Of a stretch of 64,000 nt of DNA, positions 9,044 to 17,092 are shown piece after piece. The notes under the pieces are model-generated. The model searched no databases and was not told where the DNA came from. It worked only from the letters and a program-made list of their open reading frames with translations. Source of the DNA: Proteobacteria bacterium SG_bin6 (lineage in GTDB: Bacteria; Pseudomonadota; Alphaproteobacteria; Sphingomonadales; Sphingomonadaceae); contig LWDJ01000029.1 of the NCBI GenBank assembly GCA_002083435.1, positions 31,431 to 95,430 of the forward strand. The letters run 5' to 3'. Each line of letters opens with the position of its first letter. Position 1 is the stretch's first letter. The position numbers and the translations under genes were made by a program.

Positions 9044-9934
9044 ATGCGCTTTACCAAACTCACCCTCGCGGCGGGCGCCGCGCTCGTGGCGTTCGCCAGC
9101 CCCGCGCTTGCCCAAGACAATAGCGGCACCGCCACCGATCCCCAGACCACGACCACCGCCGAAGCCCCGCCGAGCGACTGGGACCCGACGCAGAAGCCGT
9201 TCCAGGGCCTCTATGTCGGCGGCAGCGTCAGCTATGACGTGCAGGCGAACGACTATGCCTCGGGCATCCTGTTCAACCGCGCGGGCGGCACGACGGTGAC
9301 GACCGCGGCCGGTGACAATGCCTTTTCGCCGGGCTTCTGTGGCGGCGCGGCGCGCGGCGCGACGCCGGACTCGGGCTGTCGCAACGACCGTGACGATATT
9401 GGCTATTATGGCCGCGTCGGTTTCGACGTGCAGAGCGGTGCCCTGGTGTTCGGCGCGCTCGCCGAGTTCGGCAAGAGCGAGATCACCGACAGCGTCTCCG
9501 CCTTCAGCACCACCCCCGCGAGCTACACCATCACTCGCCGGGTGGATTGGGAACTGGGCCTGCGCGGCCGCGTGGGATACGCCGCGCGCACGACGCTGTT
9601 CTACGCGACCGGGGGCGCCGGCTATATCCGCCTCCAGAACCGCTTCAGCACGACGAACACCGCCAACGCCTTTGTCACCAACGGCAGCGGCGAGAAATGG
9701 GGCTATCAGACCGGGCTCGGCATCGAGCAGAAGCTCGGCAAGCATTTCTCGGTCGGCCTCGAATATCTCTATCACAATTACGAGGACAATAATTACCGCG
9801 TGGTCGCGACCCAGGGCACCGCCCCCGCGACCAATCCATTCGTCCTCAACAGCCCAGGCGGCACCATCTTCCGCCGCAGCGACCCGACCTTCGATTGGCA
9901 CTCGATCCGCTTTACCGCGGCGTTCCGATTCTGA
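9044..9934 (+). CDS. Outer-membrane beta-barrel protein (Omp25/OmpA-like fold)
   Basis: A 296-residue protein with a clear signal peptide (MRFTKLTLAAGAALVAFASPALA) and mature start near QDN. The mature chain shows alternating hydrophobic strands such as GLYVGGSVSYDV, VELGLRGRVGYAART-type and GLGIEQKLGKHFSVGLEYLYHNY segments, and ends in phenylalanine (TAAFRF), the usual BAM recognition signature. It resembles the alphaproteobacterial eight-stranded porin-like family (Omp25/Omp31). It probably has a structural or small-pore role in the outer membrane. The start is supported by AGGGAG eight bases upstream. A strong hairpin just downstream may terminate transcription. Confidence 0.85.
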   Translation: MRFTKLTLAAGAALVAFASPALAQDNSGTATDPQTTTTAEAPPSDWDPTQKPFQGLYVGGSVSYDVQANDYASGILFNRAGGTTVTTAAGDNAFSPGFCGGAARGATPDSGCRNDRDDIGYYGRVGFDVQSGALVFGALAEFGKSEITDSVSAFSTTPASYTITRRVDWELGLRGRVGYAARTTLFYATGGAGYIRLQNRFSTTNTANAFVTNGSGEKWGYQTGLGIEQKLGKHFSVGLEYLYHNYEDNNYRVVATQGTAPATNPFVLNSPGGTIFRRSDPTFDWHSIRFTAAFRF

Positions 9935-9944
9935 CCTTGTGGCT

Positions 9945-9970
9945 AGCCCCTCCCCTTCAGGGGAGGGGCT
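9945..9970. terminator. GC-rich hairpin, bidirectional terminator or dispersed repeat
   Basis: A perfect 12-base inverted repeat (arms 9945-9956 and 9959-9970, C/G-rich) with a minimal loop is followed by TTT on the plus strand. It lies between the convergent barrel and cytochrome c' genes, so it could stop both transcripts. Nearly the same palindrome recurs at 44300-44321 and, in variant form, inside the gmhB 3' end, so it is also a member of a dispersed repeat family. Confidence 0.55.
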
Positions 9971-9986
9971 TTACGACCGGCATGTC

Positions 9987-10442
9987 CTAACGCTTTTCCT
10001 CGACCCGATACTTGTCGTGACAGGCCTTGCAGGCACCGCCGACTGCCTGATACTGCCCGGCGAATCCCGTCGTGTCGCCCGCCTTGGCGAGCTCGGCGAG
10101 CTTGCCGGCTTCGATCGCCAGCTTGGCTGCCGCCGCCTCGAACCCTGCACGGTCGCTCCACACGCTCGGTAATGCTTTCGATTCGGGCGTCGCGCTGCCT
10201 GCCGGGAACAGCCCGGGCAGCGCCTTTCCCCAGCCCGCGATCGCGCCCGCAGGGAAGGCGAGGCGCTTTACATCGTCGCCACGATCAATCGCCGCTTTCA
10301 GCCCAACGAAATCGGCCGCCATCAGCCGGAATCCGGCCTGCCGCGCCGCCACCAGTTCCGCCGCGCTCGGCGCCTTGGCAGGGGTTTGCGCCATCGCCAC
10401 GCCCGCCACCAACACTAATGCCGCGCCTAAAATGACTCGCAT
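9987..10442 (-). CDS. Cytochrome c' (class II cytochrome c)
   Basis: A 151-residue periplasmic protein with a signal peptide ending at AMA-Q (residues 1-18) and a four-helix-bundle composition. The heme-binding motif C138-K-A-C141-H142 lies near the C-terminus, as in cytochromes c'. These proteins carry a high-spin heme and are linked to nitric oxide binding or detoxification; electron transfer is an alternative. ATG start chosen for the signal peptide and the GGGAGGCGAGG just upstream. The Tyr tRNA gene lies about 60 bases upstream on the same strand and could share its transcript. Confidence 0.88.
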   Translation of the reverse strand: MRVILGAALVLVAGVAMAQTPAKAPSAAELVAARQAGFRLMAADFVGLKAAIDRGDDVKRLAFPAGAIAGWGKALPGLFPAGSATPESKALPSVWSDRAGFEAAAAKLAIEAGKLAELAKAGDTTGFAGQYQAVGGACKACHDKYRVEEKR

Positions 10443-10500
10443 CCTCGCCTCCCTCGTTGCGGGGGCAAGGCTAACCCAGTGGGCAACGCTTGAGAAGCGA

Positions 10501-10586
10501 TGGTGGAAGGGGCTGGATTCGAACCAGCGTACGCTCACGCGGGCAGATTTACAGTCTGCTGCCTTTAACCACTCGGCCACCCTTCC
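10501..10586 (-). tRNA. tRNA-Tyr (anticodon GTA)
   Basis: On the minus strand the gene runs from GGAAGGG at 10586 to an encoded CCA at 10503-10501. The seven-base acceptor stem GGAAGGG/CCCTTCC, the TGGTTAAAGG D-loop, the anticodon loop CTGTAAA (anticodon GTA) and the T-arm GGTTCGAATCC are all visible. It has a long class II variable arm, as expected for bacterial tRNA-Tyr. It is divergent from the M28 peptidase gene. Confidence 0.97.
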
Positions 10587-10713
10587 ACGAGTGCCGGCGC
10601 CCGGATGGGCGAGGGCGGCTCCATGACGTGGCGGAGCCGCGCTGTCAACCGCGCTTGCGCTCGCGGTGGCGCTCGCTAAACCCGTCGCGACGACCGAATA
10701 AGGGAGGGTTTCA

Positions 10714-12321
10714 ATGCGTTCACTTTGGCTGGCGGCCGCCGCCGTGGTGCTGGCGGCGCCCGCGCTCGCGCAGAGCGTCGACCGCGCCGCGATCAACAAG
10801 CTGATCGACGAGGGCACCAACCACAGCCAGGTGATGGTTACGGCGGAATATCTGACCGACGTCATCGGCCCGCGCCTCACCAACTCGCCCAATATGCGCA
10901 AGGCGGAAGCATGGACGCAAGCCAAGTTCCGCGAATGGGGCCTGATCAACGTCCACAAGGAAGGTTTTGAGTTCGGCCGCGGCTGGTGGATCGAGCGTTC
11001 CAGCGTGCGCATGGTCGCCCCGCGCCCGGTACAGCTGACCGCGATCCCGATCGCCTGGACCCCCGCGACCAATGGCGCGCTCACCGCGCCCGTGATCGTC
11101 GCGCCGATGAGCAAGGAGCGCGATTTCGAGAAGTGGCGCGGCCAGCTGAAGGGCAAGGTGGTGCTCATCAGCCGCCCCGGCACCGCCTCGGAGCCGAGCA
11201 GGCCGCCGTTTCAGCGCTATACCGGCGAGGAACTGTCGAAGCTCGATCAGTTCGATTGGCCCAATCATGATCCCGAAGGCGCGGATCGCCGGCTGAAGCG
11301 GCTCGATTTTGCCAAGAAGCTCGACGCTTTCCTGAAAGCCGAAGGCGCGGTCGCCTGGGCGCAGATGTCGCGGCTCGACGCCAAGCTGCTGCATGGCGAG
11401 GGCTATCTGTTCACCAAGGAAGAGAGCCCGTCGCTCCCCGGCGTCGAGATCGCGGCCGAGGATTATCGCCGGCTCGCGCGCCTCGCCAAGGCGGGGATGA
11501 ACCCGACCATCGAGATCGATTCGCAGGTCCGCTACGACGATAGCGACAGCAAGGCGTACAACATCATCGCTGAAATCCCCGGCAGTGATCCGAAGGCCGG
11601 CTATGTGATGGCCGGCGCGCACCTCGACAGCTGGGTGGCGGGCGACGGCGCGGCGGACAATGGCGCCGGCAGCGCGATGATCATGGAGGCCGCGCGGCTG
11701 ATCGCGGCGAGCGGCATCAAGCCCAAGCGCACGATCCGCTTCGCGCTTTGGGCGGGCGAGGAGCAGGGCATCCTCGGCAGCCTTGCCTATATCGAACAGC
11801 ATATCGCGACGCGCGGCTCCGGCAACGAGCCCAAGCAGACGGGCTTGTCGCGCTTTTATGGCTGGAACAACCGCTGGCCGATCAATCCGAAGCCCGGCTA
11901 TGACGAGCTGGCGGCTTATTTCAATCTCGACAATGGCTCGGGCAAAGTGCGGGGCATTTATGCGGAGAACAACCCGGCGGTCGTGCCGATCTTCCGCGAC
12001 TGGCTGTCACCCTTCTCGGGCATGGGCGCGAGCGCGGTCGTGATCGACCGCACTGGTGGCACCGATCATTACTTCATGCAGGCGATCGGGTTGCCCGGCT
12101 TCCAGTTCATCCAGGACCCGCTCGATTATAATAGCCGCATCCACCACACCGGCGCCGACACCTTCGATCACCTGAAGGGCGATGATATGCGCCAGGGCTC
12201 GATCATCATCGCGAGCTTCCTGGTGAACGCCGCCAATGCCGAGAAGGCGCTGCCCAAGCCGCCGCTCCCCACCAAGCCGGCGCCGACCGATCCCTATGCC
12301 TACAGCAACGATGACGACTGA
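10714..12321 (+). CDS. Secreted M28-family zinc aminopeptidase
   Basis: A 535-residue protein with a signal peptide (MRSLWLAAAAVVLAAPALAQ). A PA-type insert occupies roughly residues 110-250. The M28 catalytic core shows GAHLDSW (zinc His and Asp), ADNGAGSA (bridging Asp), WAGEEQG (catalytic Glu) and a late HHTGADTFDH (zinc His). It is predicted to release N-terminal residues from peptides in the periplasm or outside the cell. A good Shine-Dalgarno (GGGAGG) precedes the ATG. rlmB follows after two bases. Confidence 0.93.
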   Translation: MRSLWLAAAAVVLAAPALAQSVDRAAINKLIDEGTNHSQVMVTAEYLTDVIGPRLTNSPNMRKAEAWTQAKFREWGLINVHKEGFEFGRGWWIERSSVRMVAPRPVQLTAIPIAWTPATNGALTAPVIVAPMSKERDFEKWRGQLKGKVVLISRPGTASEPSRPPFQRYTGEELSKLDQFDWPNHDPEGADRRLKRLDFAKKLDAFLKAEGAVAWAQMSRLDAKLLHGEGYLFTKEESPSLPGVEIAAEDYRRLARLAKAGMNPTIEIDSQVRYDDSDSKAYNIIAEIPGSDPKAGYVMAGAHLDSWVAGDGAADNGAGSAMIMEAARLIAASGIKPKRTIRFALWAGEEQGILGSLAYIEQHIATRGSGNEPKQTGLSRFYGWNNRWPINPKPGYDELAAYFNLDNGSGKVRGIYAENNPAVVPIFRDWLSPFSGMGASAVVIDRTGGTDHYFMQAIGLPGFQFIQDPLDYNSRIHHTGADTFDHLKGDDMRQGSIIIASFLVNAANAEKALPKPPLPTKPAPTDPYAYSNDDD

Positions 12322-12323
12322 TC

Positions 12324-13061
12324 ATGGCTAAGCGCGGCCGTCCGACCGGTTCCCCCCAGCGGCCGCGCTTCTGGGGGCGGCACGCGGTCTATGCCGCGCT
12401 CGACAATCCCGCGCGCCAGGTGCGCAAGCTGTGGATCACGCGCGAGGCGGCGTCGCTGATCGTGATGCCCGACGATGTGCCGACGGTGTATGCCGACGTC
12501 GCCGATCTCGCGCGGCTGGTGCCGAACGACGCGCCGCACCAGGGGCTGGTGTGCGAGGTCGACCCGCTGGACGACGTTTTCCTCGACGAATTGCTCGGCG
12601 AGGACGCGCCGGCGAGGCCGCTGCTGGTGCTCGATCAGGTGACCGATCCGCACAATGTCGGCGCGATCCTGCGCTCGGCTGCCGCCTTCGACGCGGTCGG
12701 AATCGTGACGCAGGACCGGCATTCGCCGCCCGAATCGGGGGTGGTGGCGCGTGCCGCTTCGGGCGCGCTGGAAGTAGTGCCATGGGTGCGCGTGGTGAAC
12801 CTCGCCCGCGCGCTCGATGAGATCGCCGAGGCGGGCTATTGGCGCATCGGCCTTACCGGGGCGGCGAAGCTGACGCTGGGCGAGGCGCTCAAAGGCGGCG
12901 GCAAGACCTGCCTGGTGCTGGGCGCCGAGGGCGAGGGGATGCGCCAAAATACCGAGGCGCATTGCGACGCGCTCGCCCGGTTGCCGATCTCGGACAAGGC
13001 GGAGAGCCTCAATGTCTCCAACGCCGCCGCGATCGCGCTCTACGCGGTGGCGACGCGGTAG
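12324..13061 (+). CDS. rlmB: 23S rRNA 2'-O-ribose methyltransferase, TrmH/SpoU family
   Basis: A 245-residue SpoU-family methyltransferase. An N-terminal substrate-binding domain (FWGRHAVYAALDNP) is followed by the three knotted-fold motifs: LDQVTDPHNVGAILRSA, LGAEGEGMR and SLNVSNAAAIALY. The family transfers methyl from S-adenosylmethionine to the 2'-oxygen of a guanosine; the N-terminal domain favours RlmB (G2251 of 23S rRNA) over TrmH of tRNA. It is probably co-transcribed with the upstream peptidase gene (two-base gap). The RlmB assignment is by family resemblance. Confidence 0.88.
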   Translation: MAKRGRPTGSPQRPRFWGRHAVYAALDNPARQVRKLWITREAASLIVMPDDVPTVYADVADLARLVPNDAPHQGLVCEVDPLDDVFLDELLGEDAPARPLLVLDQVTDPHNVGAILRSAAAFDAVGIVTQDRHSPPESGVVARAASGALEVVPWVRVVNLARALDEIAEAGYWRIGLTGAAKLTLGEALKGGGKTCLVLGAEGEGMRQNTEAHCDALARLPISDKAESLNVSNAAAIALYAVATR

Positions 13062-13102
13062 AGGCTGGCGGCCAAGGCGCGGCGACTGTCGAAATAGCTT
13101 TG

Positions 13103-13198
13103 TTCCCCGGCGAAGGCCGGGGCCCCGTCGCCCGCCGTGGGAAGCGTCGCGCTTCTCCTGCTCGTGGTCGCCGCTGGGCCCCGGCCTTCGCCGGGGAA
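13103..13198. repeat. Paired palindromic repeat, 23-base inverted arms
   Basis: Two perfect 23-base arms (13103-13125 and 13176-13198) are inverted about a 50-base spacer. Each arm also folds alone as CCCCGGC-GAAG-GCCGGGG. The unit lies in the non-coding gap between rlmB and the convergent ferredoxin gene. Related elements occur at 44254-44275 and 44459-44479. It resembles a REP/BIME-like element and may also act as a terminator. Confidence 0.75.
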
Positions 13199-13265
13199 GC
13201 AGGATGATTATGAATGAGGCGGTTTTTTCGTTTCCGAGCTTCGTGCAGCCGGCGGACGGCCCCCC

Positions 13266-13583
13266 TCAATCCTCCGCCGCGATGCGTACCTTCAGCCCGT
13301 CGAGCGCGTCGGTGAACGGGATTTGGCACGACAGCCGGCTGGTCGCGTCGCGATCGGCCGAGCTGTCGAGCAGGTCGTTCTCGTCCAGGCTGATCTTGGG
13401 CAGTTTGGCCGCAAATTCCGGGTCGACATGCACATGGCAGGTCGCGCAGCTGCAGCAGCCGCCGCACAGCGCCAGGATTTCGTCGATCCCGGCGTCGCGG
13501 ATCACTTCCATCACCGAAAGGCCGGCCTCGCCCGTGATCGTCTTTTCTTCCCCATTGCGCATCACGACGATAAGCTGCGGCAT
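13266..13583 (-). CDS. [2Fe-2S] ferredoxin, adrenodoxin type
   Basis: A 105-residue ferredoxin. The cluster ligands fit C40-x5-C46-x2-C49 and C86 (LSCQIPF), in the adrenodoxin/ISC-type arrangement. Two extra cysteines, C43 and C44, sit inside the ligand loop (CGGCCSCATCH), so several Cys are adjacent. Likely a cytoplasmic electron donor to a P450, an oxygenase or Fe-S biogenesis; no partner gene is adjacent. The start ATG is supported by upstream GAGGAGA on the minus strand. The gene is divergent from the glycosylase gene across a 66-base gap. Confidence 0.9.
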   Translation of the reverse strand: MPQLIVVMRNGEEKTITGEAGLSVMEVIRDAGIDEILALCGGCCSCATCHVHVDPEFAAKLPKISLDENDLLDSSADRDATSRLSCQIPFTDALDGLKVRIAAED

Positions 13584-13649
13584 GTCTATCTCCTCTCAGG
13601 CGTCTCAAGCGCCTTGCCGCGAGGGCGCGGCGTTTTCAAGGCGGCGCTT

Positions 13650-14270
13650 ATGGGCCTGAGCGCCGAGCGCTTGCGTGCCGGGGTCGACGCGCTCGCCACG
13701 CTGGAGCCGGCGTTCGCGCGCGCGTTGGTCCGCGCCGGCTATCCCGAGCCGCGCCTGCGCGATCGTGGTTATGCGACCTTGCTGCGCACGATCGTCGGCC
13801 AGCAGGTGAGCGTGGCGGCGGCCGCCGCGATCTGGCGCAAACTGGAGGCGCTGGGTGATCTGACGGACCCCGCCGTGCTCGCCGCCGCCAGTATCGAGGA
13901 ACTGCGCGCGGTGGGCCTGTCGCGGCAAAAGGCGAGCTATGCGCATAGCCTTGCCGAGGAAGTGACGAGCGGGCGGCTCGATTTTTCGGCGCTTCCCGAG
14001 GATGACGAGGAAGCGATCGCCCAGCTCGTGCGGGTGAAGGGCATCGGTCGCTGGTCAGCGGAGATTTACCTGCTGTTCGCCGAGGGGCGCGGCGACATCT
14101 GGCCGGCGGGCGACCTCGCGGTGCAGATCGAAATCGGGCGGATTCTGGGCCTTGAGGCGCGCCCGAGCGAGAAGCGCACGCGGGAACTTGCCGAAGCCTG
14201 GCGCCCGCACCGGGGGGCGGCGGCGATCTTCGCCTGGCACCATTATAAAGTGGACATGGAAGTCGTTTGA
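13650..14270 (+). CDS. DNA-3-methyladenine glycosylase II (AlkA-type HhH-GPD)
   Basis: A 206-residue HhH-GPD protein. Motifs are LLRTIVGQQVSVAAAAAIW (about 45-62), the helix-hairpin-helix RVKGIGRWSAEIYLL (128-142) and WPAGD with D155 in the position of the catalytic Asp of AlkA. It would excise alkylated purines in base-excision repair. It is about the size of short AlkA proteins lacking the N-terminal TBP-like domain. The ATG was chosen by homology; no clear Shine-Dalgarno is seen, and the frame stays open upstream into sequence antisense to the ferredoxin gene. Confidence 0.87.
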   Translation: MGLSAERLRAGVDALATLEPAFARALVRAGYPEPRLRDRGYATLLRTIVGQQVSVAAAAAIWRKLEALGDLTDPAVLAAASIEELRAVGLSRQKASYAHSLAEEVTSGRLDFSALPEDDEEAIAQLVRVKGIGRWSAEIYLLFAEGRGDIWPAGDLAVQIEIGRILGLEARPSEKRTRELAEAWRPHRGAAAIFAWHHYKVDMEVV

Positions 14271-14338
14271 TTTGGGTTCAGGCCGTGGCGTGGAGATCGC
14301 GGCCCTGAGGTCTTAGCCTCGCATCTCCTCGAACGTTC

Positions 14339-14749
14339 CTAGCGCACGGCTTTCCAATTCTGCGTCTGGCAGAAAATCCCCCAGCACCCCTTCACCTCCA
14401 GCGAGCCATCGGGCAGCCGGCGCAGGATCGATCGGTAGTCGCGGCCTTCCTCGGGGTTATAGATGCGCCCGCGCCAGTCGCGCCCGGTGTCCTTGAAGCC
14501 CGAAAGGATCGTCAGCCCCACGATCGGGCGGGTGCGCAGCGCGGGATCGGGGTTACGAATATCCAAGCCATTGCCCTCGGTGAAGGGCTTAAGCGCCTTG
14601 GTGACCTTGCCGCACAACAAACCGCCGCCGCACGGCGCGATCGTCACGATCGCCTTGGCTTCCTTCGTCACCCATTGCCCCGTGATCGGCTCGGCGGCAT
14701 GAGCGGCGGCGGGCAGGGCGGCGAGTAGCGCCAGGCAATAGAAACGCAT
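14339..14749 (-). CDS. DUF2147-family secreted protein
   Basis: A 136-residue protein with a signal peptide (MRFYCLALLAALPAAAHA) and a DUF2147 core: ITGQWVTKEAKAIVTIAPC, the LCGKV region, GRIYNPEEGRDYRS and the C-terminal GCWGIFCQTQNWKAVR. The paired cysteines suggest a disulfide-bonded lipocalin-like periplasmic fold. The function of the family is unknown. MRFY was preferred over MLMRFY because GGAGA lies seven bases ahead of it but only one base ahead of the first ATG. The gene is divergent from mtnP, whose start lies about 25 bases away. Confidence 0.83.
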   Translation of the reverse strand: MRFYCLALLAALPAAAHAAEPITGQWVTKEAKAIVTIAPCGGGLLCGKVTKALKPFTEGNGLDIRNPDPALRTRPIVGLTILSGFKDTGRDWRGRIYNPEEGRDYRSILRRLPDGSLEVKGCWGIFCQTQNWKAVR

Positions 14750-14774
14750 CAACATTCTCCATCGGAGCGAGCAA

Positions 14775-15638
14775 ATGGGTTGGACGATCGGCATTATCGG
14801 CGGTTCCGGGCTTTACGCGATCGAAGGGCTCGAACAAGCCGAATGGCGCCGGGTCGATACGCCCTGGGGCAGCCCGTCCGACGAAATCCTGTTCGGGCGG
14901 GTGGGCGAGATCGAGCTGCGCTTCCTGCCGCGCCACGGTCGGGGCCATGTGATCTCCCCCAGCGAGATCAACGCCCGCGCCAATATCGACGCGCTGAAGC
15001 GCAGCGGTTGCACCGATATCCTCGCGATCAGCTCGATCGGGTCGCTGCGCGAGGAGCTGGAGCCGGGCCGGTTCGTGATCGTCGACCAGATTATCGATCG
15101 CACCCAGGGGCGCGTGTCGAGCTTTTTTGGATCGGGCCTCGTCGCCCATGTCTCGATGGCCGACCCGGTCTGCCCGCGCCTGTCGGGCTTCGCTGCCGCC
15201 GCCGTCGCGCGCGCCGGGGGGAAGGTGGCGGACGGCGCGACCTATATCGCGATGGAAGGGCCGCAATTCTCCACCCGCGCCGAAAGCCTGCTCTACCGGC
15301 AATGGGGCGCGGACGTGATCGGGATGACCGCGCTGCCGGAGGCCAAGCTCGCGCGCGAGGCCGAGCTTCCTTATGCGCTGATCGGCATGATCACCGATTA
15401 TGACTGCTGGCGCGAGAGCGAGGCGCCGGTGGAAGTGAGCGAGGTGATCGCGCAAATGCACGCGAATGGCGATCTCGCCCGGCGCACCGTGGCTGAGTTC
15501 CTGCGCGCGCTACCGTCCGAGCGCGCGCCCTCGCCGATCGACCGGGTGCTCGATCATGCGCTCATTACCGATCCCGCGCGCCGCGATCCGGCGCTCGTCG
15601 CCAAGCTTGACGCGGTTGCGGGCCGGGTGCTGGGCTGA
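14775..15638 (+). CDS. mtnP: S-methyl-5'-thioadenosine phosphorylase
   Basis: A 287-residue PNP/MTAP-family phosphorylase. IGIIGGSGLYAIEGL at the N-terminus, LPRHGRGHVISPSEI and EGPQFSTRAES are signatures; GMTALPEAKLARE follows, then TDYDCW. It cleaves methylthioadenosine with phosphate to adenine and 5-methylthioribose-1-phosphate, recycling the by-product of polyamine synthesis. The ATG is preceded by GGAGCGAG. No other methionine-salvage gene is adjacent, though metZ is about 12 kb away. Confidence 0.94.
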   Translation: MGWTIGIIGGSGLYAIEGLEQAEWRRVDTPWGSPSDEILFGRVGEIELRFLPRHGRGHVISPSEINARANIDALKRSGCTDILAISSIGSLREELEPGRFVIVDQIIDRTQGRVSSFFGSGLVAHVSMADPVCPRLSGFAAAAVARAGGKVADGATYIAMEGPQFSTRAESLLYRQWGADVIGMTALPEAKLAREAELPYALIGMITDYDCWRESEAPVEVSEVIAQMHANGDLARRTVAEFLRALPSERAPSPIDRVLDHALITDPARRDPALVAKLDAVAGRVLG

Positions 15639-15724
15639 GCAATGCTTCCTCTCGGTTTTATGGGAGGATTTTGTCAAAGGGCGTCGATTGCATCGCCCGC
15701 GCCGCTCGCCCACATGACCCCGCG

Positions 15725-17062
15725 ATGAGCCCGCCGCCCTTCGCCGCCGAGCCGAGCGACGCGTTCGCCGCGCCGGAGCCCGCGCGACCGTCGCTGAGCG
15801 ATGTCCACCGGACGATTCCGGTGCGCGGCGCCTGGTGGCGGCGGCTATTCGCGTTCAGCGGCCCGGGGTTTCTTGTCGCGGTTGGCTATATGGACCCGGG
15901 CAATTGGGCGACCGACATCGCCGGCGGCTCGGCCTTTGGCTATCGCCTGCTCGTCGTGATCCTCGCGGCGAACCTGATGGCGATGCTGCTCCAGGCGCTC
16001 GCCGCGCGGCTGGGGGTGGCGAGCGGGACGGACCTGGCGCAGGCGTGCCGCGCGCGCTACCCGCGCCCGGTCGCGCTCGCGCTGTGGGTGCTGTGCGAGC
16101 TGGCGATCATCGCCTGTGATCTGGCCGAGGTGCTGGGCACCGCGATCGCGCTGCAATTGCTGTTCGGTTTGCCGCTGCTCGCCGGGGTAATCCTTACCGG
16201 GTTCGACGTGCTGCTGATCCTGGGGCTGCAGCGCTGGGGGTTTCGTCTGCTCGAGGCGTTCATCGTCACGCTGCTGGTCGTGATCGCGGGCTGCTTCGCT
16301 TATGAACTGGCGGTGGCGCAGCCAGCGCTGGGCGCGGTGCTGGGCGGGCTCGCGCCCGATCCGGCGATCGTCACCGATCCGAAGCTGCTCTATCTGGCGA
16401 TCGGCATCCTGGGGGCGACGGTGATGCCGCATAATCTTTATCTTCACAGCGCGATCGTGCAGACCCGCGCCTTCGCCCGCGACGAAGCCGGCAAGCGCCA
16501 GGCGATCCGGCTGGCGACGATCGATTCGACGCTCGCCTTGTTTTTCGCGCTGTTCATCAACGCGGCGATCCTGATTCTGGCGGCGGCGGCGTTCCACAGC
16601 GTCGGGCGTACCGACGTGGTGGCGATCGACCAGGCCTATCACCTGTTGTCGCCGCTGCTCGGCGCGGGGGCGGCGAGCGTGGTGTTCGCGGTGGCGCTGC
16701 TCGCCTCGGGGCAGAACAGCACGATCACCGGCACGCTCGCCGGGCAGATCGTGGCGGAGGGGTTTCTCGATCTGAAGCTCCCCGTCTGGGTGCGGCGGCT
16801 GCTGACGCGGGCGGTCGCGATCCTGCCCGCGGTCGCGGTGCTGGGCTGGATGGGCGACAAGGGCGCGACCGATCTGCTCGTGCTGAGCCAGGTGGTGCTC
16901 AGCCTGCAACTGCCCTTCGCGGTGGTGCCGCTGGTCGCCTTCACCGCGGACCGGCGGGTGATGGGCAGCCTCGCCGCGCCACGCTGGCTGAGCGCGCTCG
17001 CCTGGGGGGTGGCGGCACTGCTGATCGGTCTGAACCTGACGCTGCTGCTAAGCTTGGGGTAA
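15725..17062 (+). CDS. mntH: NRAMP-family divalent metal transporter
   Basis: A 445-residue polytopic protein with about eleven membrane segments. The diagnostic metal-site motifs are DPGN (D57-N60) in the first helix, in GYMDPGNWATDIAGGSAFGY, and MPHNLYLHS in the sixth. Family role: proton-coupled uptake of Mn2+ or Fe2+ across the inner membrane. A TTG at 15671 preceded by GGGAGGA at two-base spacing could start a longer form; the ATG at 15725 is preferred because of that tight spacing. The gene follows mtnP after 86 bases and faces the convergent GT2 gene. Confidence 0.9.
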   Translation: MSPPPFAAEPSDAFAAPEPARPSLSDVHRTIPVRGAWWRRLFAFSGPGFLVAVGYMDPGNWATDIAGGSAFGYRLLVVILAANLMAMLLQALAARLGVASGTDLAQACRARYPRPVALALWVLCELAIIACDLAEVLGTAIALQLLFGLPLLAGVILTGFDVLLILGLQRWGFRLLEAFIVTLLVVIAGCFAYELAVAQPALGAVLGGLAPDPAIVTDPKLLYLAIGILGATVMPHNLYLHSAIVQTRAFARDEAGKRQAIRLATIDSTLALFFALFINAAILILAAAAFHSVGRTDVVAIDQAYHLLSPLLGAGAASVVFAVALLASGQNSTITGTLAGQIVAEGFLDLKLPVWVRRLLTRAVAILPAVAVLGWMGDKGATDLLVLSQVVLSLQLPFAVVPLVAFTADRRVMGSLAAPRWLSALAWGVAALLIGLNLTLLLSLG

Positions 17063-17092
17063 CGCCGTGCGGCGCCAATCCTCGCGCCGTCG

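Noticed and set aside
15671..15724. TTG start for the NRAMP gene with GGGAGGA upstream
   Set aside because: Spacing of about two bases is too short and the added residues lack family similarity; ATG at 15725 preferred.
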